In this document: positions 8,876 through 15,768 of the stretch, piece after piece
Numbering within the stretch: position 1 is the stretch's first letter
Layout of the letters: each line of letters opens with the position of its first letter
Source: FEN-1297 sp046705645
Lineage (GTDB): Bacteria; Bacteroidota; Ignavibacteria; Ignavibacteriales; Ignavibacteriaceae
NCBI GenBank assembly: GCA_046705645.1
Contig: JBJKQE010000125.1
Location: 1 to 17,092 of the forward strand
Length of the DNA stretch: 17,092 nt
Direction of reading: 5' to 3'
Position numbers and translations under genes: made by a program
Notes under the pieces: generated by a model
Told to the model about the DNA's origin: nothing
Seen by the model: the letters and a program-made list of their open reading frames with translations, nothing else
Databases searched by the model: none

Positions 8876-9409
8876 TTATTGATCAAAAAGTTTTCTCAAT
8901 TCGAATATTGAAATACCATATGCAACTGCAACATTTAAAGACTGCTTAATTCCATACTGTGGAATTTCAATTGAAAAATCGCAAAGATCAATTAAATCTT
9001 GAGATACACCTGTAATTTCATTTCCAACTATCATGCACAAAGGAAAATCATTACTTTTAATTTTATAGTAAGGAAGACTTTTGTCGGTGAGTTCAAGTGC
9101 ACAAATTTTAATCCCATCCTTTTTCAAATTAAATATTACTTCTTTAGGATCTTTAATATATTCCCACCGGACACTTTCTGTTGATCCTAAAGCCGTTTTT
9201 AGAATTTCTTTTTTTGGCGGATGGGGAGTGTACCCGCATAAATAAAGCTTTTCGATCATTGCCCCATCGGATGTTCTAAAAATTGATCCCACATTATATG
9301 TGCTCCTAATACTGTTTAGAACAACATAAACAGGTAATTTTTTTACTGTATGAAGTGTTTCAAGCGTGCTTCTATTCTTTGCTATTTCTTCATGGGCCAG
9401 CTTTTTCAT
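8876..9409 (-). CDS. SpoU/TrmH-family RNA 2'-O-methyltransferase
   Basis: This is a SPOUT-superfamily methyltransferase that transfers a methyl group from SAM to a ribose 2'-OH in tRNA or rRNA. The 177-residue protein carries the three SpoU motifs: motif 1 LNSIRSTYNVGSIFRTSDG near residues 32-50, motif 2 PLCMIVGNEITGVSQ near 123-137, and motif 3 IEIPQYGIKQSLNVAVAYGISIFE, which forms the deep trefoil knot holding SAM. It lacks the N-terminal L30e-like substrate-binding domain found in RlmB-type enzymes. This fits a compact TrmL/TrmH-like form, but its target nucleotide cannot be deduced. The gene lies 24 bases downstream of rlmN on the same strand, so the two RNA-modification genes probably form one transcript. 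There is no strong ribosome site before the ATG at 9409. Confidence 0.9.
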   Translation of the reverse strand: MKKLAHEEIAKNRSTLETLHTVKKLPVYVVLNSIRSTYNVGSIFRTSDGAMIEKLYLCGYTPHPPKKEILKTALGSTESVRWEYIKDPKEVIFNLKKDGIKICALELTDKSLPYYKIKSNDFPLCMIVGNEITGVSQDLIDLCDFSIEIPQYGIKQSLNVAVAYGISIFELRKLFDQ

Positions 9410-9433
9410 GAAGGCTGTAGATGAATTCCATTA

Positions 9434-10537
9434 TTAATATTTTATTGCTAATTGTCCGCAGGCAGCGGCAATATCGTCTCCCTGAGTATTTCTTAACATT
9501 ACTGTAATGTTTTTATCCCGAAGCTTTTGCACAAATTCATCAATACGTTCTTTAGTAGTTGATTCCAATTCAGAGGAAAGTCCGCTTGGATTCATGTGTT
9601 GTAAAGAATTAAAAGGTATTATATTTATCTTTGATGGAATTTCACTGCATAATCTGGCTAAAGCATTAATATCTTCTTCGCGATCATTTATATTTTTTAA
9701 CATTACATATTCGAATGTTATTCTTGTGGAAGTTCTTTTTGCATAATACCTGACAGCATCTATATTTTGCTTCAAATTATATTTAATATTTATAGGCATT
9801 ATTTTATCGCGTATTTCATCAAAGCAAGAATGTAAAGATAGTGCCAATTTAACTTTTAAGTTCGAATCAGCCAATTCTCTTATTTTAGGAGCTATTCCTG
9901 CTGTAGATACTGTAACTTTCTTCAAACTTATTCCGGTTGATAATTCCTCTGAAAAGATCTTTAATGTTTTTAGAGTAGCATTAAAATTAAGCAGCGGTTC
10001 ACCCATGCCCATATATACCACATTTGTTATTTTTTCTTTACCGTAATCTTTAGCCGCAAGTACATATTGATCGAATATTTCACCCGCACTTAAATTCTTT
10101 TTATAACCCATTAAACCTGTTGCGCAGAATTTGCAATCCAGGGGGCATCCGACTTGTGTTGAAATACAAAGGGTAGTCCTCTTTTCTTCAGGGATAACAA
10201 CAGATTCAATTTTGTTTGATTCCTCTGTTTCAAATATATATTTCTTTGTACCATTAATTTCGGATGTTACTGCATCAACATATTTTAACGTTGTTATTTC
10301 GGAAAGCTCTCTCAACTCAGCACGAAGGGTTTTAGGTATGTTAGACATTTCGTCAAAATCAAGAGCAAGATGGTTGTACATCCAGTTAAATAATTGTTCA
10401 CCTCTGAATCTTGGCTTACCGTTTTTTGTGAAGAAATTTTTTAATTCGTCTAAAGTTAAACCTTTTAGTTGTGTCTTTTGGGAAGGATGGGTCGTCACTG
10501 TTTTACTTTTCTCTAATGTTAAATCTATCTTTTCCAT
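9434..10537 (-). CDS. rlmN: Dual-specificity rRNA/tRNA adenine C2-methyltransferase RlmN
   Basis: RlmN is a radical-SAM enzyme that methylates C2 of A2503 in 23S rRNA and of A37 in some tRNAs. From the ATG at 10537 the protein has 367 residues, the usual length. It shows the [4Fe-4S]-binding CxxxCxxC motif (C131, C135, C138) within STQVGCPLDCKFCATGLMG, a conserved C124 upstream of it, VVYMGMGEPLLN, and the C-terminal GDDIAAACGQLA. The Cys in that last segment (C360) corresponds to the methyl-carrying cysteine of E. coli RlmN. The frame stays open to an ATG at 10663, but the additional 42 residues are hydrophobic and Cys/His-rich and unlike any RlmN N-terminus, while a TATATTTG promoter box sits just before 10537. 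I therefore prefer the shorter start. The methyltransferase gene at 8876-9409 follows on the same strand. Confidence 0.95.
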   Translation of the reverse strand: MEKIDLTLEKSKTVTTHPSQKTQLKGLTLDELKNFFTKNGKPRFRGEQLFNWMYNHLALDFDEMSNIPKTLRAELRELSEITTLKYVDAVTSEINGTKKYIFETEESNKIESVVIPEEKRTTLCISTQVGCPLDCKFCATGLMGYKKNLSAGEIFDQYVLAAKDYGKEKITNVVYMGMGEPLLNFNATLKTLKIFSEELSTGISLKKVTVSTAGIAPKIRELADSNLKVKLALSLHSCFDEIRDKIMPINIKYNLKQNIDAVRYYAKRTSTRITFEYVMLKNINDREEDINALARLCSEIPSKINIIPFNSLQHMNPSGLSSELESTTKERIDEFVQKLRDKNITVMLRNTQGDDIAAACGQLAIKY

Positions 10538-10541
10538 GGAA

Positions 10542-10549
10542 CAAATATA
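10542..10549 (-). promoter_or_regulatory. TAnnTTTG -7 box abutting the rlmN start
   Basis: On the minus strand TATATTTG ends 4 bases before the rlmN ATG (10537-10535). It is a perfect match to the Bacteroidota -7 consensus TAnnTTTG. Transcription would begin at or next to the start codon, giving a leaderless or nearly leaderless mRNA. No TTG lies at the usual -33 distance (the region is A/T-rich), which lowers confidence. Confidence 0.4.
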
Positions 10550-10707
10550 AGAATTAGCAAGTTTGTAAAAAATTAAAAATATTTGTCGGTGATGTAGGCA
10601 ATTTATCTGCTTAAAACATTGATATAGACAAATTATTACATTATTTTCTAATTGATTTTTCAAAAATCAAAATTTGGATTGCTTTAAAACACAAATTTTA
10701 AAGTAAT

Positions 10708-10734
10708 ACCTGCAGTCAGGCAGGATAATTTACT
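10708..10734. repeat. REP-like palindromic repeat, copy 2
   Basis: ACCTG...CAGTCAGGCAGG followed by ATAATTTACT lies between the divergent rlmN and acyl-CoA dehydrogenase genes. From CAGG onward it matches copy 1 (4937-4954) in about 15 of 18 positions, and it also shares the leading ACCTG. The centre is about 4 bases shorter than in copy 1, so the palindrome is degenerate. It lies 33 bases upstream of the dehydrogenase ATG and could affect its leader. Function is not known. Confidence 0.5.
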
Positions 10735-10766
10735 ACAAGTAATTATAAATTTATTGAAGGGAAAAT

Positions 10767-11912
10767 ATGAATTTCGATTTTTCTGAAGAACAATTAATGA
10801 TCCGAGACACAGCAAGGGAATTTGCTAATGCTGAGATAGCTCCTTCTGCTGTAGAGCGAGATATCAAAGGGGAATTTCCAAAAGATATAGTAAAAAAATT
10901 AGGTGAACTGGGATTTTTAGGAATGATGGTTCCGACTGAATATGGAGGCGCAGGTCTTGATACAATTAGTTATGTACTTGCAATGATTGAGATATCCAAA
11001 GTAGATGCAAGCGTTGGTGTAATTATGTCTGTTAATAATTCTTTAGTCTGTTTCGGATTAGAGGAATATGGATCTGATTTTATAAAAGGAAAGTATTTAA
11101 TGCCTTTAGCCAAAGGAGAAAAGCTGGGAGCATTCGCGCTTTCGGAACCTGAAGCAGGCAGTGATGCAACTCAGCAAAAAACAACCGCTGATAAAGATGG
11201 AGATTTCTACGTTATAAATGGTATGAAAAACTGGATTACAAACGGGCAATCAGCAGATTATATTCTACTTATGGCAACAACTGATAAATCCAAAGGCCAT
11301 CATGGTATTTCTACAATAATAGTGGAAAAAGGAACATCCGGTTTCGGTTATGGTAAAAAGGAAGATAAAATGGGTATCAGAAGTTCGGATACTTCATCTT
11401 TAACTTTTGAAAATTGTAAAGTTCCCGTTGAGAATTTAGTCTGGGAAGAAGGCAAAGGATTCAACTTTGCGATGAATACATTGAACGGCGGCAGAATTGG
11501 TATTGCTGCACAGGCAATAGGAATTGCAGAAGCTTCACTGGATGCAGCTTTAAAATATTCTCAACAAAGAAAAGCTTTTGGTCAGACTATTTCCAATTTC
11601 CAGGCAATTCAATTTAAATTATCTGATATGGCAATAAAAGTTGATGCAGCTAAATTGCTTACATTAAAAGCTGCCGCCTTAAAAGATGCCGGGAAAAAAT
11701 ATTATAAAGAAGCAGCCATTGCCAAATTATACTCATCTAAAATTGCCGTTGAAAATGCATTGGACGCTATTCAGATTCACGGCGGATATGGTTATGTAAG
11801 GGAATATCTGGTCGAAAGATATTTGCGTGATGCCAAGATAACCGAAATTTATGAGGGTACAACTGAAATTCAAAAAATAGTTATTGCCAGAGCTTTATTG
11901 GATGGAAAATAA
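10767..11912 (+). CDS. Acyl-CoA dehydrogenase (short-chain/butyryl-CoA type)
   Basis: This FAD-dependent enzyme oxidises acyl-CoA to trans-2-enoyl-CoA and passes electrons to electron-transfer flavoprotein. At 381 residues it has the normal family length and all hallmark segments: GAFALSEPEAGSDA and NGMKNWITNG (FAD and substrate binding), RKAFGQTISNFQAIQ, and QIHGGYGYVREYLVERYLRD followed by YEGTTEIQ. E363 in that last motif is the expected catalytic base of the short/medium-chain class. The exact chain length cannot be fixed from sequence. The ATG follows GAAGGGAAAAT, a reasonable ribosome site. No ETF or other beta-oxidation gene is adjacent in the window; instead its last codons overlap the start of a YidD-like gene, an unusual partner. 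One palindromic repeat copy lies in its upstream region. Confidence 0.95.
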   Translation: MNFDFSEEQLMIRDTAREFANAEIAPSAVERDIKGEFPKDIVKKLGELGFLGMMVPTEYGGAGLDTISYVLAMIEISKVDASVGVIMSVNNSLVCFGLEEYGSDFIKGKYLMPLAKGEKLGAFALSEPEAGSDATQQKTTADKDGDFYVINGMKNWITNGQSADYILLMATTDKSKGHHGISTIIVEKGTSGFGYGKKEDKMGIRSSDTSSLTFENCKVPVENLVWEEGKGFNFAMNTLNGGRIGIAAQAIGIAEASLDAALKYSQQRKAFGQTISNFQAIQFKLSDMAIKVDAAKLLTLKAAALKDAGKKYYKEAAIAKLYSSKIAVENALDAIQIHGGYGYVREYLVERYLRDAKITEIYEGTTEIQKIVIARALLDGK

Positions 11913-12375
11913 ATTTAATGCTTCAATATTTTCTTTGTTTATAATTTTTTTATTTTCATTTGCAATTTTTGCTCAATCGGAAAACAGCAAATGGGGGAAA
12001 ACCGATTATTCTTACCAAATGCCTGATAAATTTGAGCACAGGGATTATACCTTTAAAGAAAAGAATGCAGAGCGATTTGTACTTAAATCTTTTTTAAATG
12101 CTTACTGGTACTTCATCTCAGACGTTGACGGGAACAACTGTTCATTTGATCCTACATGTTCACACTTTTTTTTGCTTTCTGTAAAGGAAACTAACATTGT
12201 GCAGGGTTCTCTAATGTTCTTTGATAGATTTACCAGGGATATGGATATATTCGGAAAAATTAATCACTATCCTTATTCTTCAAACGGGTATTATTACGAT
12301 CCGCCTTCACTTTATATGTTAAAAAAAGACAGCATTAAATATATTCCTCCCTCTATTATTGTGAAGAATGAATAA
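11902..12375 (+). CDS. Exported YidD-like protein
   Basis: From the ATG at 11902 the product has 157 residues. An N-terminal hydrophobic segment ends AIFAQS, which resembles a signal peptidase I site after residue 24. Residues about 60-135 match the YidD (membrane protein insertion efficiency factor) pattern: YWYFIS, C80 and C86 in CSFDPTCSHFF, IVQGSLMFFDRFTRD, then YPY..NGYYYDPP. YidD normally ends its core with R-C-H-P; here the third cysteine is replaced (TRDMDI). E. coli YidD is about 85 residues, cytoplasmic-face and without a signal peptide, so export would be a topological change. The start overlaps the dehydrogenase end by 11 bases; an upstream in-frame ATG at 11884 is possible but gives a worse signal peptide. 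The stop overlaps the next gene by 8 bases. The domain call is by motif pattern; the function is inferred. Confidence 0.7.
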   Translation: MENKFNASIFSLFIIFLFSFAIFAQSENSKWGKTDYSYQMPDKFEHRDYTFKEKNAERFVLKSFLNAYWYFISDVDGNNCSFDPTCSHFFLLSVKETNIVQGSLMFFDRFTRDMDIFGKINHYPYSSNGYYYDPPSLYMLKKDSIKYIPPSIIVKNE

Positions 12376-13237
12376 GATATTATTCTTGCTTATAATTTTC
12401 AGTACTATTTCGTTTTCTCAAGAGAGCAATTCTGTAAAAACTTTGAATTTGTTCTCGCCTCAAAATGTTAAGAAGTTTGCCGATTATCTTTTCTGTCAGC
12501 ACGATTATTTAAGGGCTTCAATCGAATATGAAGATTTTCTGAAAAACAGTTATAATGATACCGCAGTATTTAAAGTAGGCGTTGCTAACTTGGAGATGGG
12601 GAATTTCATTATTGCATCAAAAAAATTTTTAGACATTCCAATAAATTCAAAATTTTATAATATCTCAAAACTTGAATATTTACGGGCTAATTTCAGAACC
12701 GGCAATTTTTATAATTATAGAAATTTATATGAAGCTCAAAACCTAAATTATGATTATAATTATTTTTTTGAAGCTCGCGAACTTTATAACTTTTCTTACT
12801 TATTTACTGATATTCAATTACCGGAGAAGAAAAATTTTCTTTCATGTTTTACCAAAGAAGAACAGCTTAGGTTGAATCAATTTTATGATTGGAAAATTAA
12901 TCCGCCGTATAAAAGTCCTCTAACTGCAGCATTGTTATCAACTGTCATACCCGGTTTAGGCAAAATTTACACGCAGGAATATTCGGATGGGATTTTTGCA
13001 TTTATAACGGTTGGCCTGCTTGGATATCTGGCTTATTCTGATTTTCATGCAAATCATAATTTTAGAGGCTGGCTGTTCTCAGCTTTAGGTGCGGGATTTT
13101 ACGGCGGAAATATATACGGTTCTGCTGCATCTGCCCAAATATATAATGCAAAAATAAGTTTTCAATTCTTTAGTGATCTAAAGAATTATTTGGAAGATCA
13201 TAACTACTTTGTACCCATAATTAATTTTTGCAAATAA
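12368..13237 (+). CDS. Exported helical-repeat protein with C-terminal membrane module (paralogue 1)
   Basis: I do not recognise a named family. The 289-residue product starts with a signal peptide (cleavage likely after SFS at 17). Residues about 30-160 are predicted helical, with TPR-like spacing (FADYLFCQHDYLRASIEYE, then VGVANLEMGNFIIASKKFL). From about residue 182 there is a hydrophobic module, TAALLSTVIPGLGKIYTQEY followed by a GLLGYLA helix and FYGGNIYGSA, with two or three possible membrane helices. The IPGxGxxY element resembles small Bacteroidota membrane domains such as DUF5683, a tentative comparison. The next gene encodes the same arrangement, so the two appear to be tandem duplicates. 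The start overlaps the YidD-like stop by 8 bases and the next gene begins 7 bases downstream, so the genes are probably translated together. Confidence 0.7.
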   Translation: MNKILFLLIIFSTISFSQESNSVKTLNLFSPQNVKKFADYLFCQHDYLRASIEYEDFLKNSYNDTAVFKVGVANLEMGNFIIASKKFLDIPINSKFYNISKLEYLRANFRTGNFYNYRNLYEAQNLNYDYNYFFEARELYNFSYLFTDIQLPEKKNFLSCFTKEEQLRLNQFYDWKINPPYKSPLTAALLSTVIPGLGKIYTQEYSDGIFAFITVGLLGYLAYSDFHANHNFRGWLFSALGAGFYGGNIYGSAASAQIYNAKISFQFFSDLKNYLEDHNYFVPIINFCK

Positions 13238-13244
13238 TAAAAAT

Positions 13245-14078
13245 ATGAAGCATATTTTATTAATTTTGATTTTTCTGGCTATCGGGCAGAAAGTCTTTTC
13301 ACAAGGTGTTTTTGAAAAGCAATTTAATTATGCTAAAAAGTTATATAATGAAGAACATTATTTCGACTGTATTACGGAATTTAAGAGACTTCTTTTTTTC
13401 GATTCAACAGGGGAATATAATTTTGCCGCCAATAATTATATAGGAGATGCTTATAAAGAAGGGGCAAAGTTTTCGAATGCAATTATTTACTATACTTTTG
13501 CAGAAATTAATGCCCGCAATTTCAATGATCTATTCAAAGTAAAGATTAATATTATTCGTGTAAATATTCTTCGCAGAACTACCGACAGAGCTCTTCAACT
13601 TTTAGATTCATTAAATAATGACAAAAGATTTATAAATTATAAAAAAGAGATCGACTATTGGAGGGGATGGGCATATATTTTTGCCGATGATTGGTATAAA
13701 GCCTCAGGATATTTTGCACTAACGGATAGTAATAAAACTTTACAAAAATTATGTGAAAAAGTTGATAATGAGAAATACTCTGTTATTTTTGCACAAATTA
13801 TTTCTCATTTTATACCTGGAGCCGGACAGTTTTATACAGGCAATTATTTAAGCGGATTATTATCTCTGGCATGGAACGGATTATGGGGTTATTTAGCTGT
13901 TAAAGCATTTATTGATAATAGAATTTTTGATGGTTTTATGATTACCAATTTTCTCTGGCTAAGATTTTATAATGGGAATTTACAGAATTCAAAAAACTTT
14001 GCGGAAGAAAAAAATATAAAGATTATAAATAATGCCTTAAAATATTTACAATACAACTATGTAGGTACAAAACCTTAA
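13245..14078 (+). CDS. Exported helical-repeat protein with C-terminal membrane module (paralogue 2)
   Basis: The 277-residue product repeats the arrangement of its upstream neighbour. It has a signal peptide (VFS, cleavage near residue 19), a TPR-like helical region (FEKQFNYAKKLYNEEHYFDC, YIGDAYKEGAKFSNAIIYYT), and a C-terminal module from about 180 reading SHFIPGAGQFYTGNYLSG, then GLWGYLA and FYNGN. The shared positions are IPG-x-G-x2-YT-x2-Y-x2-G, GYLA and FY-x-GN, at nearly equal spacing. Outside these motifs the two proteins have diverged strongly, so the duplication is old. It is the last gene of the run starting at 10767, and a 177-base AT-rich gap separates it from lemA. There is no named family I can assign. 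The association with a YidD-like protein suggests an envelope assembly role, which is inference. Confidence 0.7.
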   Translation: MKHILLILIFLAIGQKVFSQGVFEKQFNYAKKLYNEEHYFDCITEFKRLLFFDSTGEYNFAANNYIGDAYKEGAKFSNAIIYYTFAEINARNFNDLFKVKINIIRVNILRRTTDRALQLLDSLNNDKRFINYKKEIDYWRGWAYIFADDWYKASGYFALTDSNKTLQKLCEKVDNEKYSVIFAQIISHFIPGAGQFYTGNYLSGLLSLAWNGLWGYLAVKAFIDNRIFDGFMITNFLWLRFYNGNLQNSKNFAEEKNIKIINNALKYLQYNYVGTKP

Positions 14079-14244
14079 AAATATAAGAAATATGAATCTT
14101 CAAAATTGTTTTATAGAAAAAATTTAAGAAATAAAAGTAAAAATTAATAATTAATATTATATTCCTTTCCAGATTTGTTAGGCTTTTATACATAATTTTA
14201 TCAGGAGTAAAATTAGCTCGCTTCCAACAAAAACATCAACCATT

Positions 14245-14251
14245 AAGGAGG
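14245..14251 (+). promoter_or_regulatory. Strong Shine-Dalgarno of lemA
   Basis: AAGGAGG, a full anti-SD match, lies 4 bases before the lemA ATG at 14256. Most other genes in this window have weak or no Shine-Dalgarno, so this site fixes the start and suggests high translation. Confidence 0.7.
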
Positions 14252-14255
14252 TATA

Positions 14256-14861
14256 ATGAAGAAAGGTATGATTGTAGGTTGTTCAATTGCTGGGGGAGTC
14301 CTTTTAATATTGGCCATTTTGGTAATTTGGGGAATAAGTGCTTATAATAATTTAGTTACTTTAAACGAATCGGTGAATCAAAGCTGGAGCCAGGTTGAAA
14401 ATCAATATCAAAGAAGAGCTGATTTAATTCCGAATTTGGTTAATACTGTTAAAGGCTACGCTAATTTTGAAAAGAGCGTTTTAACCGATGTTACGGAAGC
14501 TAGAGCCAAGGTAAGTCAAATGACAGTTACAAAGGATATTTTAGATGATCCGGCAGCTTTTCAGAAATTTCAGTCTGTTCAAGGACAATTAAGCGGAGCC
14601 TTGTCTAGGTTGCTTGTTACCGTTGAAAATTATCCAGATCTAAAAGCAAATGAAAACTTTTTAGAACTTCAAGCACAGCTTGAAGGTACGGAAAATAGAA
14701 TCGCTGTTGAAAGAAGAAAGTTTAACGAAACTGTCCAAAGCTACAATACATCTATTAAACGATTTCCCAATTCTATATTTGCAAGTTTTTTTAACTTTAG
14801 AGATAAACAATACTTTAAGGCAACGGCTGGATCTGAAATACCTCCTAAAGTTCAGTTTTAA
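14256..14861 (+). CDS. lemA: LemA family membrane protein
   Basis: The 201-residue protein has one N-terminal membrane helix at about 6-28 (MIVGCSIAGGVLLILAILVI), then a long alpha-helical domain with the LemA signature: YNNLVTLNESVNQSWSQVEN, QYQRRADLIPNLVNTVKGYA, and later LEGTENRIAVERRKFNETVQ with YNTSIKRFPNSIFA. LemA proteins are envelope-associated helical bundles; their molecular role is not settled, and pairing with TPM-domain proteins is common. Here the TPM gene follows after 4 bases, consistent with a functional unit. Translation starts behind a perfect AAGGAGG. The upstream 177-base gap is AT-rich; a TTTG at 14174-14177 and TAATTTTA at 14193-14200 vaguely resemble promoter elements but are spaced too closely. 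Identification is confident. Confidence 0.95.
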   Translation: MKKGMIVGCSIAGGVLLILAILVIWGISAYNNLVTLNESVNQSWSQVENQYQRRADLIPNLVNTVKGYANFEKSVLTDVTEARAKVSQMTVTKDILDDPAAFQKFQSVQGQLSGALSRLLVTVENYPDLKANENFLELQAQLEGTENRIAVERRKFNETVQSYNTSIKRFPNSIFASFFNFRDKQYFKATAGSEIPPKVQF

Positions 14862-14865
14862 ATAA

Positions 14866-15579
14866 ATGAAAAAATATTACCTATTTTTTTTAATTGTCTC
14901 GGTCGGCTTTGCTCAAACTAAATTACCCAAGCTTAGTAATTATGCGAATGATTTTACCAATACTTTAACAGCTCCGCAATTGAGTAATTTGAATTTCCGC
15001 CTAAAGACATTTGATGACTCAACCAGTAACCAGTTGGTAGTTTTGATAATTCCTACCTTGAATGATTATCCTCTCGAGGAATATGCGAATGAGACAGCTA
15101 TTAAAAATAAAATCGGTACAAAGAAAAATGATAACGGTGTTCTGCTTCTGATAGTAAAAAATGATAGAAAAATTCGCATTGAAGTGGGTTATGGATTGGA
15201 AGGCGCATTACCTGACGCTCTTTCGAGTTCGATAATTAGAAATGTTATTATTCCGCATTTTAGAAATGATAATTATTATGCAGGTATAACTGATGGAGTT
15301 AATGCAATAATACTAGCAACAAAAGGAGAATATAAAGCAGACGAAAAACCTTCATCTGAAAATAATTCTCCTTCACATATATTTACATTAATTATATTTC
15401 TGTTTTTTATAATTTCATTTTTCATTAGAGGAGGGAGAAGAGGCCGAGGCGGATTTATTTTTTGGGGCGGAGGTTTCGGCAGCGGCGGAGGTTTCGGCAG
15501 CGGTGGTGGTTTTAGCGGCGGAGGCTTTTCCGGAGGTGGTGGTAGTTTTGGCGGAGGTGGCGCAAGCGGAGGCTGGTAG
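14866..15579 (+). CDS. TPM-domain (YgcG family) protein with glycine-rich tail
   Basis: The 237-residue product has a short signal peptide ending GFA-Q (cleavage near 16). A TPM domain spans about 20-160, with YANDFTNTLTAPQLSNLN, QLVVLIIPTLNDYPLEEYAN, NDNGVLLLIVKNDRKIRIEV and GYGLEGALPDALSSSIIR. A membrane helix follows at about 168-187, then a basic RGGRRGRGG stretch and a tail of glycine repeats ending GGGASGGW. This is the usual form of YgcG-like proteins. TPM domains are named from photosystem II repair protein TLP18.3; biochemical function in bacteria is unclear. The ATG comes 4 bases after lemA without its own Shine-Dalgarno, so translation is probably coupled. The tail contains a perfect 18-base tandem duplication. 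Identification is confident, role unknown. Confidence 0.93.
   Translation: MKKYYLFFLIVSVGFAQTKLPKLSNYANDFTNTLTAPQLSNLNFRLKTFDDSTSNQLVVLIIPTLNDYPLEEYANETAIKNKIGTKKNDNGVLLLIVKNDRKIRIEVGYGLEGALPDALSSSIIRNVIIPHFRNDNYYAGITDGVNAIILATKGEYKADEKPSSENNSPSHIFTLIIFLFFIISFFIRGGRRGRGGFIFWGGGFGSGGGFGSGGGFSGGGFSGGGGSFGGGGASGGW
15466..15501 (+). repeat. Perfect 18-base tandem duplication in the Gly-rich tail
   Basis: Two identical 18-base units (15466-15483 and 15484-15501), each coding GGGFGS, lie in frame. Degenerate GGGF/GGGS-coding units follow up to 15579. Identity at third codon positions indicates a recent duplication. The tail is a likely site of in-frame length variation. Confidence 0.9.
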
Positions 15580-15735
15580 TTAATTATTTAAACCACTAAA
15601 AGCAACATTGATGTTTTGTTCTTGTTTTATTAAAATTACGCTCGAAAAAATTTTTTAAACTCACCATTGAGAAGACTTTAATAGGTTGAAACTCATAATT
15701 TAAATATTATTTATTTTATTCATTAGGAATTGGAA

Positions 15736-15768
15736 ATGGCTGAAATTGATAAAAGGAGAAAAATTTAA
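15736..15768 (+). CDS. Possible 10-codon upstream ORF overlapping ferredoxin 1 start
   Basis: An ATG at 15736 opens a frame coding MAEIDKRRKI whose TAA shares its last A with the ferredoxin ATG (TAATG). A weak AGGAA precedes it, and the ferredoxin's own AAGGAGA lies inside it at about 15753-15759. It could couple translation to the ferredoxin, or be chance in AT-rich DNA. No analogous ORF precedes ferredoxin 2. Expression is not shown. Confidence 0.2.
   Translation: MAEIDKRRKI

Noticed and set aside
8859..8900. Possible bidirectional terminator between the convergent AlbA_2 and methyltransferase genes
   Set aside because: Only a 4-base AGAA/TTCT pairing is visible, too weak to support a terminator.
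10131..10550. 139-codon open frame on the plus strand opposite rlmN
   Set aside because: It lies wholly antisense to well-conserved RlmN coding sequence, shows no recognisable domain, and is explained by the AT-biased codon use of the opposite strand.
10538..10663. Extended N-terminus of rlmN (42 additional residues)
   Set aside because: The added residues are hydrophobic and Cys/His-rich and unlike RlmN. A TAnnTTTG promoter box lies within the stretch just before the ATG at 10537.
14174..14200. TTTG and TAATTTTA as a lemA promoter
   Set aside because: The spacer is only 15 bases and the -7 box lacks its final G, a poor match in AT-rich DNA.
15466..15579. Regular GC-rich repeats considered as a CRISPR-like array
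   Set aside because: The units are contiguous 15-18-base glycine codon repeats in frame with the TPM gene, without spacers.
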